Positions 47,342 through 60,051 of a DNA stretch of 64,000 bases are shown here, in pieces. How positions within the stretch are numbered: the stretch's first letter is position 1; each line of letters starts with the position of its first letter. Source of the stretch: Helichrysum umbraculigerum (lineage: Eukaryota > Streptophyta > Magnoliopsida > Asterales > Asteraceae); NCBI GenBank assembly GCA_949592205.1, contig CATIUR010000003.1, positions 142,515,259 to 142,579,258 of the forward strand, written 5' to 3'. The position numbers were made by a program, and so were the translations under genes. A model generated the notes under the pieces. The model saw nothing but the letters and a program-made list of their open reading frames with translations, was not told the DNA's origin and ran no database searches.

Positions 47342-47714
47342 TTATGCAATAAATGAATAACTTTAATAGTATTTGAATTTCATTTTCAATATAACAAAAT
47401 ATATGGGAACATAATGAGGGAAATTTGTTACCATAAAAGTGGGGAGTTAATAGTATTTGAATGTTGATTAGTTTGAATTCCGATTTCCTTGTTTACATAG
47501 TCTGGTTGTTACAAATTAGTTTAAATTTTGTTGTATTGAATTAGTGGTAATTTTGTAATATTAGCATGTTAATGATACTTATTGTATGGACAAAATTTAA
47601 AGATAAGATCAATGCCTTAAATTAGAATGATTAACCCAAAGAAGGGCTAGAATTGCTTTAAGGGGCATTAATTATAGAATGTCGACCTATTTTAATCTTT
47701 GTTATAATAATTAA

Positions 47715-47742
47715 CTAGATCAAGACCCGCAAATTTGCGGGC
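47715..47742 (-). mobile_element. Helitron-like 3' terminus (minus orientation)
   Basis: On the - strand a perfect 16-bp palindrome CCCGCAAATTTGCGGG (47,727-47,742) is followed by eight to nine bases and CTAG (47,715-47,718), then a T. This is the canonical Helitron 3' structure. The element must extend to the right, over the gene fragments at 49-61 kb. Its 5' end was not identified. Confidence 0.5.
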
Positions 47743-49452
47743 TATGAAATATTTAAAATCTAGGATGATTACATTAGGTAAACTTTGTAGACATTGACGA
47801 CGTTATATATCAAACTACAAACAAAATTTATTGAGGCAAGTCGAAGGATAAGTGTGTTATATCAAACTACAAAGAACGCTAATAATTATATACAGAGAAA
47901 CCAATATTGAGGCAAGTCGAAGGATAAGTGTGTTAAACGGTCATATAAACAATTCAAGCGCACAAAATTTATCTAAAGAAATACTTAGATAAGCCTATAA
48001 AAATAAAAATACTAATTACGAAGTTGTAAAATATGTGCACATACAGATCTTCTATAACTACATGTTGGACTTTAACATATTTATTATGTGTTTGCTTCAA
48101 CCATGTTTTACGTACGCCACTTAATATTATAGTTATTAGCAATATGAAACCTAAGAAACATCTATGGCTGTGGGCTTGTGGCTATTATATTACTGGCAAA
48201 TGAATCGGTAACTAATTTATATTATACTTCATAATCTGCTTTATGTAATCTGCTCTCCAATTAACAATGTAGCTTATTGGTGACAAGACATAGCAACATA
48301 ATATAATACAAACATCAATGGCTCGTACTAAAAAACTATCGACTAATGAATTAGTACTTTAGGTAAAAACATTATAGTAGCCACATTTCATTTATTTATG
48401 AATTAAGTACCCATCTAATTTTATATTTATCAGCAATATAAAAGCAAGCAAACCTATATAAGCTTGCGGATGGCCCATCTGTATCAGGAAATATAAAAGC
48501 AAGCTCTCAGATGTCGGCCAATTGAGGAAATTTTAGTGCCTCAAAATCCCTCGTCAGATGTATTCCAATAAACATTAACCATAGGGATCCTTACGTATCA
48601 TCTTCTTCATTTTCTTCATTTGGAAATTTTAATAAACATTAACCATAGGGATCAGTATTGCTTGCATGTAACCGTAACAAAAAAAATATTTCTAGCAAGG
48701 TTCATGTGAAACTTCACGGTCATCATAAATCAATATTAGATATTTTTTTGGGCGCAAGAAGTAGACTTGAAAACGTAAATCACAGAAGGTAAGTTATCCG
48801 GTTACTTTACTAATTGTTCATTAACTAAAATAGGGGTTTGGCGATCTTGTTTCTCCATATTCAAATCAGGGATTTGTGTTGATGATGATATATGATGCTT
48901 TAATGATAACGTACGAATAGGTGATAAGTCCACGTCTAGTCCCCTGTTTGATTCAGACACATTCTGCATAAACAATTGTTGCTTATAGGAGTTTAAGAGC
49001 TGCTCATCGATTGGAAAAAATGATTAAATAACCATGTTTTAGTTTGGTGGACAATGAGTTCGTCGCGACCCTTTTGGATCCCACTATTAGAAGGCTGAAC
49101 TATGATCGTGCTCAATGATGTGAAGTTAAGCCGCATACAGCCATGTAAGTATGGACGACACTCAGGGAAAATTCAAAACATAACAGGAAAAGATAAGGTT
49201 AGAATAGCCAACTGCCAACGTATAAAAAGTAATGAAAGGTTATTAATTTGCTTCAATTTACATGCTCATGCTCATAGCTATATTTTTAATCTTTATATTA
49301 TAAGGACTCAGGTAGCAAATTCTGTAAAAGAACAACGAATTAGGAGATGTTTCATTTGGAAAAATATCTTGGTCCATCCCATGATCTTCATCTAAAATCT
49401 CAACTTCAACGGGTTGTGTGGCATTTGAATGGGTCAAATGACCTGATTCTTC

Positions 49453-49645
49453 TCATAACTCTTTCATGAGATAAGCCCTCCTTATGATGGTAGCAGTGTG
49501 AAAGTACTTGACTGTTTTCAGAATTAGTCCTGTGTAAGAAGAGTTCAATAACTGTCTATTACCTTCAGGATTTTTTTCTTTCAAGAAGCAATCTTTATAC
49601 CTTTGGGTAAAAGTATGACTGTCAATAGCAAGCTCATACAAACAC
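49453..49645 (-). pseudogene. exon-like fragment of unknown origin
   Basis: An open - strand stretch reads Y-E-L-A-I-D-S-H-T-F-T-Q-R-Y-K-D-C-F and later S-S-Y-T-G-L-I-L-K-T-V-K-Y-F-H. Its composition is gene-like (charged and aromatic residues mixed, no low complexity), yet I do not recognise the family. It probably belongs to the captured gene pieces of this region. Confidence 0.35.
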
Positions 49646-50393
49646 TCCCTTTGTCACACGTCTGGTATGCATATGAATAGTTAAAGTGATCAAAAAGGAA
49701 TATAACTTACTTGCTAAAGTCAAGATTTATTCAAATAAATACATATGTACAAAAAAATACAGAAAATTTTATCACAAGCGACCTATAGTTACTCCACTGT
49801 TACATTGTAACAGTAGCTATTCTAACCCCATGTTGCTACATACATGATCAACTTCATAGCCTTTTACAAACAAACTCATATGGACCTCATATACCACCAC
49901 TGCGCATCTTCTGCACTCACCTTAGTTTCCATATAGAGCATGTACTCTTCTGACCGCACTCTACCACAATCTCAGCCACCTTTTAAACCGAATTAAAACC
50001 CATCACAACTTTCTGTATGATTCGCTTCACCCAAAGCTTTTTTCAACCATTGATGTCTGGTCGTTTACCCACTTATCCCACTTTAATAAATTCTTTTTTA
50101 GTCTAACCTTCATCCAATCAAAGCTTATGAGCTAAACTTCTTAAAATAACCCACCCCCTCTTAACGTCTTCTACCCAAAAAGTTTAGCAACCAAACCCAT
50201 TATGCCGTGAACAATCAAGCCACTTTCATCGAACCAAATATCTTGAACAACATGGAAATTTGTTCTATTACATGTTCACAAGTTGAAACACGTTCCATGT
50301 ATCTTTATGAGCTCATAAATCAGTGATGCTCAACCTTCATTTTCTTCTTTGTATTGCAGTCCACTTCGGAATCTTGTTAGGATCCACAACCTG

Positions 50394-51121
50394 TGTTAGA
50401 AAATAACATCACAATTGACAAGCAAATACACGAGCACGCAGCGGAATATTAAACATGTATACGTATAATTAACAAGGGTTAATAATTGTGTACCTTTTAG
50501 CTAGCTCCAATTAAAATCGTTTAATAAACGAATAGGTTTCACTAATGGTAAAACCCTCTACGATCGCACACACATCACGTCGTTGATCACCACCCGAATG
50601 CTAGTTCGATTAACCAATTAAATAACCTCTTTTATCCTCTTGTGTATGACGTAAAACCAAATATCAATCGCCTCTTGATTTTTATTTGTTTCCGTCGTCA
50701 ACCGAATCCCACGAAAGTAAAAGATCGGATGAAAAGTCAAACCACCAACTTGGGGTTTTTTTCTTCGTACGTCGACTCATACAAGAAAAGGGACGGAGGC
50801 TCAAAATATATATATAGGTTAGGTTTAATATATAATATATATAACCTTTTATAATAATTAATTAATAATCTTTTATTATTAATTAATTAATTATAAACCC
50901 CTTAAGTAATTAGAAGTAACATTTTAGTCCTAATAACTTTCACCTTGAACCCTATAATTTTAATAACATTTATTAAACTATCACAAATTAACTAATAACT
51001 CAACTAGTTATTACAGTTAACTTAACTTGGTTAACTAAGCGGTATCTACATGTTAGCGCGTGTGACCCCATAGGCTCATTAATTTCCGGACATGCTTAAG
51101 TCGTGTACATATATACCAAAA
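50394..51121 (-). repeat. 3' LTR of the Copia element
   Basis: 728 bp, the left copy on the + strand. Its inner edge reads CCAAAA where the other LTR has CCAACA. It contains TATA-rich segments around 50,805-50,840. The open frame inside it is not a gene. Confidence 0.95.
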
Positions 51122-51919
51122 GCTCCCACTTAGACATGTCTTAAGCAATAACATTGGTTAGCGTCTAGCAACACTCCAATGTTCCCAGAAATTCCTGAGT
51201 TTCAGATAATGATTTCAACATTTACAATCCCTTTGTTTCAGATACTGGTGTTAATCATGAATATGGATCAATGTCATTTCATGATATAACTGTTCTATTT
51301 CTCATTTCATGTATCTAATCAAGATTACAAAATGAATCGAGACACATCTAGATTTCATTTTGGTATGGCCATACACACATCTGATTAATACCTAATGAGC
51401 GGCCTAGAAGTATCATTCTTCAATAACATATTGAAGGAACAAATTCTGTATTGACTGCACGTGTCAGTCATGCATTTCACTACACTTATGAAAATAGTCC
51501 TGTGTAACTACCATTTACGAATAGTTAGAACCATATCAAGAAGATGCAATCCATACACGCTGAACCTACTTGCATCTCAAGTCTAAGGATTCAGTAAATA
51601 ATCATTTTCGAATATTCCTTAATGACGACGATCCATAAAGTAATAATTCGATAATTTGTGGAATCCGATATGCATCCGTATGAATATCATGTGAGTTAGT
51701 GAGACCCTTTCTAACCAATCACTAAGATATGTCGTAGTTTGACTATATTCCCATAGAGTCAATCGACATTGGATAGTTTAGAATAATAATAAATTATTCA
51801 AGGATTAAACATGCAAAAATGAGATACAATAATATTTAAATAAAATAAACATACCAAGTACTTTATTTGATTAATAAATAAAATGTTTTACATCTCATAT
51901 CCAAATACTAATCACAGAA

Positions 51920-54755
51920 TTACATGGGATAACTAGCTAGACGAAGTCCTATGTCTTCAGCATGTTCACTAAGCTTTGCTCTCGATAAAGCTTTAGTGAA
52001 CGGATCAGCAAAGTTATGTTCTGTGCGAACTTTGAGTAACTTGATTTCACCTAGTTCGATTTGTTCTCGAACATAGTGAACTCTCCTTTGGTAGTGTCTG
52101 GCACCTTTCTGAACTCCAGGTTCATTGGCAATTATTATTGCACCTGAATTATCACAAAATGATTCCATAGGTGATTTATTTAAGGGAACCACGCTGAGCC
52201 CAGAAATAAACTTTCTAATCCAAACAGCTTCCATGGCGGCTTCCGAGGCAGCAATGTACTCAGATTCTGTTGCAGACATGGCAGTAGTAGTTTGCTTCTT
52301 GCTTTTCCAATCTACTGCTCCTCCATTTAAGGTGAAGACGTATCCTGACTGAGATTTCATATCATCTTTGTCAGTCTGAAACCCAGCATCGCAATAACCG
52401 GTTACTTTAAGCTCAGCTGCAGGATTTCCCCCATAAACCAGAACCATATCTTTAGTAGATCTCAAGTACTTAAGAATGTTCTTAACAGCAGTCCAGTGTC
52501 TTACTCCTGGATTCTGTTGAAAACGACTTACAATATTTTGCGCGAACGCAACATCAGGCCTAGTACATCTCACAGCATACATAATGGATCCTACAGCCGA
52601 AGCATAAGGAACATTTTGCATTTACTTCACCTCATCAGGTGTAGACGCACCTTGTTTATTACTTAAGTCAAGCTTTTCTAGCATTGGAATATTTCCTCTC
52701 TTAGAATTTTCCATCCTAAATCTCTTTAGAGTTTTATCAATATAAGCTTTTTGACTTAAACTAATCATCCGCTTTGATCTATCTCTATAGATCTTGATTC
52801 CGAGTATAAATGCCGCTTCTCCTAAATCTTTCATAGCAAAACATGTTCCAAGATAGGATTTTACATCTTGTAACATTGGAACATTGTTTCCCATGATTAA
52901 TATGTCATCGACATACAAGATCAGAAAAGTAACATTTCTCCCACTAGCCTTGACACATGGATCATCATGGTTTTGAAGAAAACCAAACTTTTTGATCTCT
53001 TCGTCAAACCATTTATTCCAACTTCTAGATGCTTGCTTGAGTCCATAAATGGACCTTTGAAGCTTGCATACTTTGTTGGGATGAGATGGGTCAATAAAAC
53101 CTTCAGGTTGATCCATATAGACCTCTTCGTCTAGATAACCGTTTAAGAAGGCAGTCTTGACATCCATTTGCCAAATCTCATAGTCATAGTACGCAGCTAT
53201 GGCTATAAGAATCCTAATAGCTCGAATATCTGCCACAGGAGAGAAGGTTTCTTCATAGTCAATTCCGTAGATTTGAGTATAACCCTTCGTTACAAGATGA
53301 GCTTTGTAGGTGTGTACATTTTCATCCATGTCGGTCTTCTTCTTGAAGATCCATTTACACCCAACGGTTTGAGCATTGGGCGGAAGATCAACCAAGCTCC
53401 ATACTTGATTATCTTTCATGGATTTCATTTCAACTTTCGTAGCTTCAAGCCATTTTTCAGATTCTGGATCTGATAATGCAGCTTTGAAGTTTTTAGGTTC
53501 ATTTAAATCCCCTAACACATGCTCCTCAGTTTCTACATTTAGACATAACTTCTCGGGGGCACGTACAGTCCTATTAGACCTACGAAGTGGAACCTCAACA
53601 TCATTTTGAACATCAAGACTTTCTTGTTCTATTTGATGACTACTAGTGTCTTTAGAAGGTGATGCATCTTCTTGAATTTCTTCAAGTTCTACCGCCCTCC
53701 CACTGTCTTTTTGAAGTACGAGATCCTTTTCAAAGAATTCCGCATATCTCACAACTTTGACAGTGTGTTCAGAAGGGATATAGACGTAGTAACCCATCGT
53801 TTCCTTTGGGTATCCTACAAAGATACACTTAATAGATCTTTGCTCGAGTTTGTCAGGCGTGTCTCTCTTTACCATCGCCTCACATCCCCAGACCTTTAAG
53901 TAAGACAAATTAGGGACCGTTCCATGCCACAATTCATGTGGTGTCTTATCAACCTTCTTGGTTGGAACCATATTGAGAATGCGTACAGCAGTCTCTAGAG
54001 CATAATCCCAAAATGATAGAGGTAGAGTTGTAAGGTTCATCATTGATCTAACCATGTCTAACAAGGTTCGATTCCTCCTCTCCGACACCCCATTATGTTG
54101 TGGTGTATATGGAGGAGTAAGCTGTTGGAGGATTCCACACGCCTTTAGATAATCCTTAAACTCTTGGCTTAAGTATTCACCACCTCGATCCGAACGAAGG
54201 ATCTTGATGGTTTTTCCGAGTTGATTTTCTACTTCATTTTTAAACTCTTTGAATGTTTCAAAGACTTCATGTTTATGTTTCAACAAGTAAACATAACCAT
54301 AACGACTGAAATCATCCGTAAAGGTTATGAAGTAGCTAGCACCTTTTCTAGACACATGTCTAAGTGGACCACAAACATCGGTATGTATTATCCCAAGAAG
54401 ATCAGAAGCCCTTTCCACATGATGTGAAAAAGGTTTCTTTGTCATTTTGCCAGATATACAAGACTCGCATTTATCAAATGATTCATCATCACTTGATTTT
54501 AAAAGACATTCACGTTGAAGTCTTTTAATACGATCCTTGCCTATGTGAGCAAGACGACAGTGCCATAGATAAGTAGAGTCCAAGTTAGGCTTGGCTCTTT
54601 TATTGCTAACATGATACATAGAATTATAATTTGAAACACAACCACGCATATCTATTTCATAAATACCATCACAAGGAATAGCATCAAAACAATGAACATC
54701 ATTTTTAGAAACAGAAATACCATTATCAGTAAACGAGTTCCGTTGTCTTTCAAAA
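51920..54755 (-). pseudogene. Copia pol: integrase, reverse transcriptase, RNase H (one internal stop)
   Basis: On the - strand: the integrase HHCC region (H-C-R-L-A-H-I, C-E-S-C) and D-D-E core (H-T-D-V-C-G-P; F-T-D-D-F-S-R-Y; R-S-D-R-G-G-E-Y; Q-H-N-G-V-S-E-R-R-N-R), then reverse transcriptase (W-Q-M-D-V-K-T-A-F-L-N-G; Q-A-S-R-S-W-N; active site Y-V-D-D-I-L-I), then RNase H (Y-C-D-A-G-F-Q; A-T-E-S-E-Y-I-A). An in-frame TAA at 52,622-52,624 separates RT from RNase H. The 5' part is out of frame with gag-protease. Otherwise open for over 900 codons, as expected of a young copy. Confidence 0.93.
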
Positions 54756-55929
54756 GAGAAACTGAAACAACACCTCTAGTAATAGAAGGTGCGTAATGAC
54801 AATTGTCTAAACAAATTACTAAACCAGAAGGTAAAATTAAGTCATAACTTCCAATTGCTTCAACAGCTGCTGGCAGACCATTGCCCACTTTTAGTTGCAA
54901 AGCTCCTGGCTTCAGTTTCATTCTTCCTCTAAGACCCTGTAAGGTATTACAGATGTGAGTACCACAACCAGTGTCATATACCCAAGAGTCATGTTTAGAA
55001 AAAGAATATAATTCTATGGTGAAGATACCTGAAGTACTGGCAGTATTACCAGCCGCTTGCTTCCTCTTCTTCATCAACTCGACAAGATAGTCAGGACAGT
55101 TCCTTCTCCAATGCCCCACTTCACCACAGTGGTGGCATACCTCATCTTTTGCCGGATTCTCTTTCTTAGCTGGAGGATTCTTCTTGGGTTTGGGAATACG
55201 AGCAACAGTTTGCTTATTCTTGCCTTTGCCTTTCGGATTTCCTTTAGCAGCTTGCGGCTTCTTCTTGATTCTACCCCCTTTGATCATCATCACAGCGGGA
55301 GTTTCAGCTTTCTTGGAAAGGTTTTTCTCATACTCAATGAGAATAGAATGAAGTTCAACTATGGTCTTATTCATACTATGCATGTTGTAATTGCGCACAA
55401 ATCCCTCAAACTCCTTGGAAAGAGAACAAAGGATTAGTCCAATTGCAACAGGCTGATGATAAGCATAGTTGAGCCTTGCCAAGTGCTCCAAATAGCTCTT
55501 CATTTTAAGAACATGTGGACTGACTGGTTTCCCTGATTCATGCTTACAAGAATGTAGTTTTTGAACAATGTCAAACAACTCAACTCCAGCTTGCTTTTCG
55601 TACAATGACCTGAACTCATTTATCATATCAAATGGGCCATGGAACTCAAATTGCTCTTTCAGCTCGGGCGACATGCTTGCGAGCATCAAGCAAGCAACAT
55701 CATTGTAATGATCATAAGCAGCAGAATACGCTGCCTTTTCTTCATTAGAAGCATTTTCAGCAGGGGCGTTCATAAGCTGTTGTTCAAGAACATCAGCTTT
55801 CTTTTCAGATCGGAGGACAATCCTCAATGAACGATACCAGTCATTGAAATTAGAACCAGTAAGTTTCTCTCTCTCAAATTGTTGCCTGAAAGACGAAGTG
55901 TTTTGGTTTTGGGCAGGATTAGTTGCCAT
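54652..55929 (-). CDS. Copia gag-protease
   Basis: The 425-residue frame starts M-A-T-N-P-A-Q-N and carries the Copia gag domain (residues about 20-205), then a Lys/Pro-rich basic stretch. A CCHC zinc knuckle C-H-H-C-G-E-V-G-H-W-R-R-N-C lies at residues 265-278, and the aspartic-protease signature W-V-Y-D-T-G-C-G-T-H has its Asp at 319. The frame goes wrong near 54,745-54,760, after S-L-L-K-D-N-G; the last 25 or so residues are read in the wrong frame. The one-base shift separates it from pol and would stop Gag-Pol synthesis. Confidence 0.93.
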   Translation of the reverse strand: MATNPAQNQNTSSFRQQFEREKLTGSNFNDWYRSLRIVLRSEKKADVLEQQLMNAPAENASNEEKAAYSAAYDHYNDVACLMLASMSPELKEQFEFHGPFDMINEFRSLYEKQAGVELFDIVQKLHSCKHESGKPVSPHVLKMKSYLEHLARLNYAYHQPVAIGLILCSLSKEFEGFVRNYNMHSMNKTIVELHSILIEYEKNLSKKAETPAVMMIKGGRIKKKPQAAKGNPKGKGKNKQTVARIPKPKKNPPAKKENPAKDEVCHHCGEVGHWRRNCPDYLVELMKKRKQAAGNTASTSGIFTIELYSFSKHDSWVYDTGCGTHICNTLQGLRGRMKLKPGALQLKVGNGLPAAVEAIGSYDLILPSGLVICLDNCHYAPSITRGVVSVSLLKDNGTRLLIMVFLFLKMMFIVLMLFLVMVFMK

Positions 55930-57716
55930 CTACAAAACAGATAAAGTTCAAAAATCAGTATTTTCGATAATTAACTCTTATAGAATAATTAATTTACCCA
56001 AGTTTAACCACGTAAACTATTAATTTTCTAAAAGACTAGGATCCTATTGACATAACACCATTACATCAGTTGATCTGCTAGTAATGATGTTACTCAAAAG
56101 GTAAGTGACGATCAATAATTGCATTACTAGTGCAATTCCTAGAAATTATGGGACTTACAAATAATACATATGAAGCAAGCATAAGTAATTTTGTAAACAT
56201 GTTTCATCCCATCTTTTGCCACGGGCTTAAGGATCTCACCGCTTAACTCGTTTTAAGTCGTCCAATTAAGAACTGTAAATAGTCCACCACCGTCTCACGA
56301 TGAGTGGTAATTTACCTTGGGGTTGCAATTTACCTACGTCTCACGCAGAGTAAAAAGCAACTGCAAGTGTTCTTACGATTGGATGGCAATGACTTAAGTT
56401 TTAGGGTAACGCAATTTGATGTGTTATCAGATATGTATGAATATGCATGCACCATATTCATATCATAGGTTTTAATAAAAAAAACATTCTTCAATTAAGT
56501 TATGTGCGTCAAGATGTCTAATTTAATATTCATATTAAATTAGAGATTGCACTTTTATTAAAATTGACGATTCAACATGTTTTAAACCTTTTCGGCCATG
56601 TACAAGAGAGGCCATGAAGAGGTCAGTCGAGGGGCTAGGATCTTTACATCGTTTTATCCAACCCGTCGACTTAGACACCAAGCCGAAGATACCTCTCATA
56701 TACAAGTTCCTAGTCGTGGTTTAAAACAAATTATTAACTTGCAAATCTCGTCGTGGGAGAAAATTACGGTATGTGAGCCCAACCCGAGTTGACATAAGAT
56801 TTGCAAGGAAATAATAAATCTTATTTCATAGCCATTTAGTCAAGTTTAATTTTATTTTCTAAAAACAATTTTGCGTCACAAGTCAACAATTGGCAAATAA
56901 TAATTAAACTAAACTACAATCGACTATCTTTAGGGGCATTGATCCTATGGCCACTATGTTTTAGTATGTGTAATTTAAACTAGGCTCCCTCTTCAAAGGA
57001 AGTAGGACCACATACACTAAGGTAACTTGGTTGCGTAAGCCACATTTAAATTCACATATAATAGAATCACATTGCAAATAGTGTAAACTGATCTAGAAAA
57101 TCAGCTGTGTTTAAGGCCTTATCAGGCTGAGATAAAGTCATCTATAGCCTTAGCACAGAACTACAAAGTTGTAGTCCTATGTGTCGCGCATCTTGTGTAA
57201 AAATTTGAGCTTCTAACTCTTAACGGTTGATTTTATATGATTTTTATAGTGAACTGGTGTCAAGCAGCAAATACACACGAAAATTGCATATAAACACATA
57301 ATCAACAAAGTTAATTAGCCAAATTTTATTACCCTAATTCACATGCATCTATATGACATTATTAGGGTTATATCCATGAATAACCTTGCATGAATTATTC
57401 ATGGATATTCCCTTTTAACAATTAAACAATAAAAGTACAACACATATATAACATGCAATTATCATATAACCCATGTTCAATATACATCTAATAGCTCAAA
57501 ACTTGTTATGAGGGTTTACTATTAGCCATTAATAATGGGTAGATAATTTATATAAATAAAAAGATAAAAATTCCTCCTTTTCTTTCTTTTGGCCAAACCA
57601 ATAAAAAAAACATAAATTTTTCCTTTTTAATTGATTTTAATCCCAACCCAAAAACCCCCCATCAAGTTTTGAATTCCCAAGTAACTATACATATTGCATG
57701 TAGGCTTTGATACCAC
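55930..57716 (-). other. Copia untranslated leader
   Basis: About 1.8 kb between the gag start codon and the 5' LTR, including the primer-binding site at its right end. No coding frame of note. It would contain packaging and dimerisation signals in a working copy. Confidence 0.8.
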
Positions 57717-58444
57717 TGTTAGAAAATAACATCACAATTGATAAGCAAATACACGAGCACGCAGCGGAATATTAAACATGTATACGTATAATTAACAAGG
57801 GTTAATAATTGTGTACCTTTTAGCTAGCTCCAATTAAAATCGTTTAATAAACGAATAGGTTTCACTAATGGTAAAACCCTCTACAATCGCACACACAACA
57901 CGTCGTTGATCACCACCCGAATGCTAGTTCGATTAACCAATTAAATAACCTCTTTTATCCTCTTGTGTATGATGTAAAACCAAATATCAATCGCCTCTTG
58001 GGGTTTATTTGTTTCCGTCATCAACCGAATCCCACGAAAGTAAAAGATCGGATGAAAAGTCAAACCACCAACTTGGGGTTTTTTTCTTCGTACGTCGACT
58101 CATACAAGAAAAGGGACGGAGGCTCAAAATATATATATAGGTTAGGTTTAATATATAATATATATAACCTTTTATAATAATTAATTAATAATCTTTTATT
58201 ATTAATTAATTAATTATAAACCCCTTAAGTAATTAGAAGTAACATTTTAGTCCTAATAACTTTCACCTTGAACCCTATAATTTTAATAACATTTATTAAA
58301 CTATCACAAATTAACTAATAACTCAACTAGTTATTACAGTTAACTTAACTTGGTTAACTAAGCGGTATCTACGTGTTAACGCGTGTGACCCCATAGGCTC
58401 ATTAATTTCCGGACATGCTTAAGTCGTGTACATATATACCAACA
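57717..58444 (-). repeat. 5' LTR of the Copia element
   Basis: 728 bp, the right copy on the + strand, ending CCAACA next to the ACCTG target repeat. It carries the promoter for the element's - strand transcript. Confidence 0.95.
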
Positions 58445-58449
58445 ACCTG

Positions 58450-59395
58450 TTGGACAAATTGTTTGGAATTTGGACATGGATATGCAATTAAAAAATGAAA
58501 CATCAAAAATTAATTCAATAAAGCCTTTTGAAACCAAAATAACTTACCTACATTTTAAGAAACCAACTAATGGATAATCAGAAATTTTAAGCCAGCCCCT
58601 GTAGGTGGCAAGATGGGTGGGGAAAGTGATGGGTCAGGTCAGACTGAATGATTTCAAATACGGGTTGGGTTATTCCAAATATGACTAACCAGATATGACA
58701 AGTACACACATGACTAAACAAATAGATTTTTTATCGATGATGTAGGCAAGCAACTGTTCAACCTATAGATGAATTAATCTTGAATGTCAATAATTGTATC
58801 AAAGTGACTCTCACTAGCAACGCATCATCTGAGGCTGGAACGAAATAATGATGGTTAAAATTAAAAATAAAAGAAAAGAAATGGGCATTAGTATGTGTTT
58901 AGGGTATTCCACAAAAAAACGTGGTTCATTTTCTAAGAATAGTTGCTGCAGTAGATACGATTATATGACAATAAAAATGATTTTATTATAATAAAGAGAT
59001 TAAAGTTTGTTAGTGATAAATGAGGCGGTGAGCATTACTAATGCATTGTGGGTTTTAGGCATTGGTTTTTATTTTCACCTGTAAGGGGAATCCATCCCTA
59101 ATCGGCCCATTGATAAGTAAATGGGTCATATTTGCTAACTCTAGTATAAGTCATTACCACCATGTCAGCACTCCCCATAAATCGGATGCCCACTGATCAC
59201 TACTTCTCACAAGAAGTTCATTATGTTTGAAAACAAAATATCAATGAAATCTGCCTCCAAAAACACCTGAGTCACGCTTACATACTTGCATAATATGGAT
59301 TCTGGTACTTGAATTGTTATAGTAATAACATCTAATTTCATTGATTATAACAATATAGAATGTACCTTCATCCCGTTAGAATTGTTGAAACTCTT
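58450..59395. other. mosaic DNA right of the Copia insertion, no recognised exon
   Basis: Continuation of the pre-insertion sequence (the ACCTG target joins 50,393 to 58,450). AT-rich with scattered GGGTCAGGTC-type islands and no coding segment that I can identify. Confidence 0.4.
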
Positions 59396-59472
59396 AACTT
59401 GTTTGGACCCTCATTGACCATCTCCTTTGCAAGTTCCTCATAAAACTGAACCTTGATCCTACAATATGGAGT
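59355..59472 (-). pseudogene. exon-like fragment, unknown family
   Basis: After an acceptor-like TTGTAG the - strand reads I-K-V-Q-F-Y-E-E-L-A-K-E-M-V-N-E-G-P-N-K-L and ends at a TGA. The composition is typical of a real exon. It is not recognised and is probably another captured piece. Confidence 0.35.
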
Positions 59473-59989
59473 TGCATACTTGTGGATATATCTTTATGGA
59501 ATCTCTAGAAATTATGGTACAGCCTGACATATCATATAAGATGGAATTCTGGAACTGGGTACAAGATATAACGATATTCATATCCAGCAAAACACCGGAA
59601 GTTTTTTTATACTTCAAAGTTGGTGAGCTAAAATACTTTAATCAGTTAAATTTATAATCGCCACCAGAGTTCACGCTTCTGATTCCCATATGATGGTAGT
59701 CAACCTTTAACAGCACCCTGCATATCAAAGATAAAAATCATGTCTTACAAAACATGTCTTACCCATCCATTTTGCCACTATAATAAGATCAATAGTAAGG
59801 TAACTAAACGTTCATCTACGTGCCCATTTTTCCAGGACCTATACGTAAGAACAATAGAAAATCACAACTGTATTCCTTATTGTGTGTGTGTGTGTTAAGT
59901 GTATTGCTTTCAAAAGTTTCAGTTATTTCAACTATATGACCTTTTCCATTTTGACCTAGAACGTATGGCGTACATGAGCTTGTACTACT

Positions 59990-60051
59990 GAGAATCAAAC
60001 AAAATTCTGGTTCAAATCCCATATTGAGCACCCGATCAGCTTCATCCAGTA
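59990..60051 (-). pseudogene. DEAD-box RNA helicase exon fragment
   Basis: After an acceptor (TTACAAG) the - strand reads L-D-E-A-D-R-V-L-N-M-G-F-E-P-E-F. This is motif II (DEAD) plus the conserved M-G-F-E-P that follows in DEAD-box helicases. Similarity stops soon after. No other helicase motif was found nearby, so this is an isolated piece. Confidence 0.75.

Larger units (their letters stand above)
47345..50388. other. mosaic DNA left of the Copia insertion, probable Helitron interior
   Basis: Begins with AT-rich sequence, then the Helitron-like end at 47,715. Short exon-like pieces on the - strand occur further on (49,453-49,641 and 50,340-50,393). Exon-like text ending ...D-P-N-K-I-P-K-W-T at 50,393 continues across the Copia insertion site. 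Most of the interval is non-coding. Confidence 0.4.
50394..58444 (-). mobile_element. full-length Ty1/Copia LTR retrotransposon (8,051 bp), TSD ACCTG
   Basis: Two 728-bp LTRs (TGTTAG...CCAACA) bound the element, with identical ACCTG repeats outside (50389-50393 and 58445-58449). The element reads right to left. A primer-binding site TGGTATCAAAGC (initiator tRNA-Met type) adjoins the right, 5' LTR at 57,704-57,715, and a polypurine tract AAGTGGGAGC adjoins the left, 3' LTR at about 51,122-51,131. Domain order gag-protease-integrase-RT-RNase H defines Copia. I count 11 base differences and no gaps between the LTRs, so insertion was recent. Confidence 0.97.

Noticed and set aside
53168..53899. 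Plus-strand open frames across the Copia pol region
   Set aside because: They are antisense to integrase/RT with motifs present only on the minus strand.
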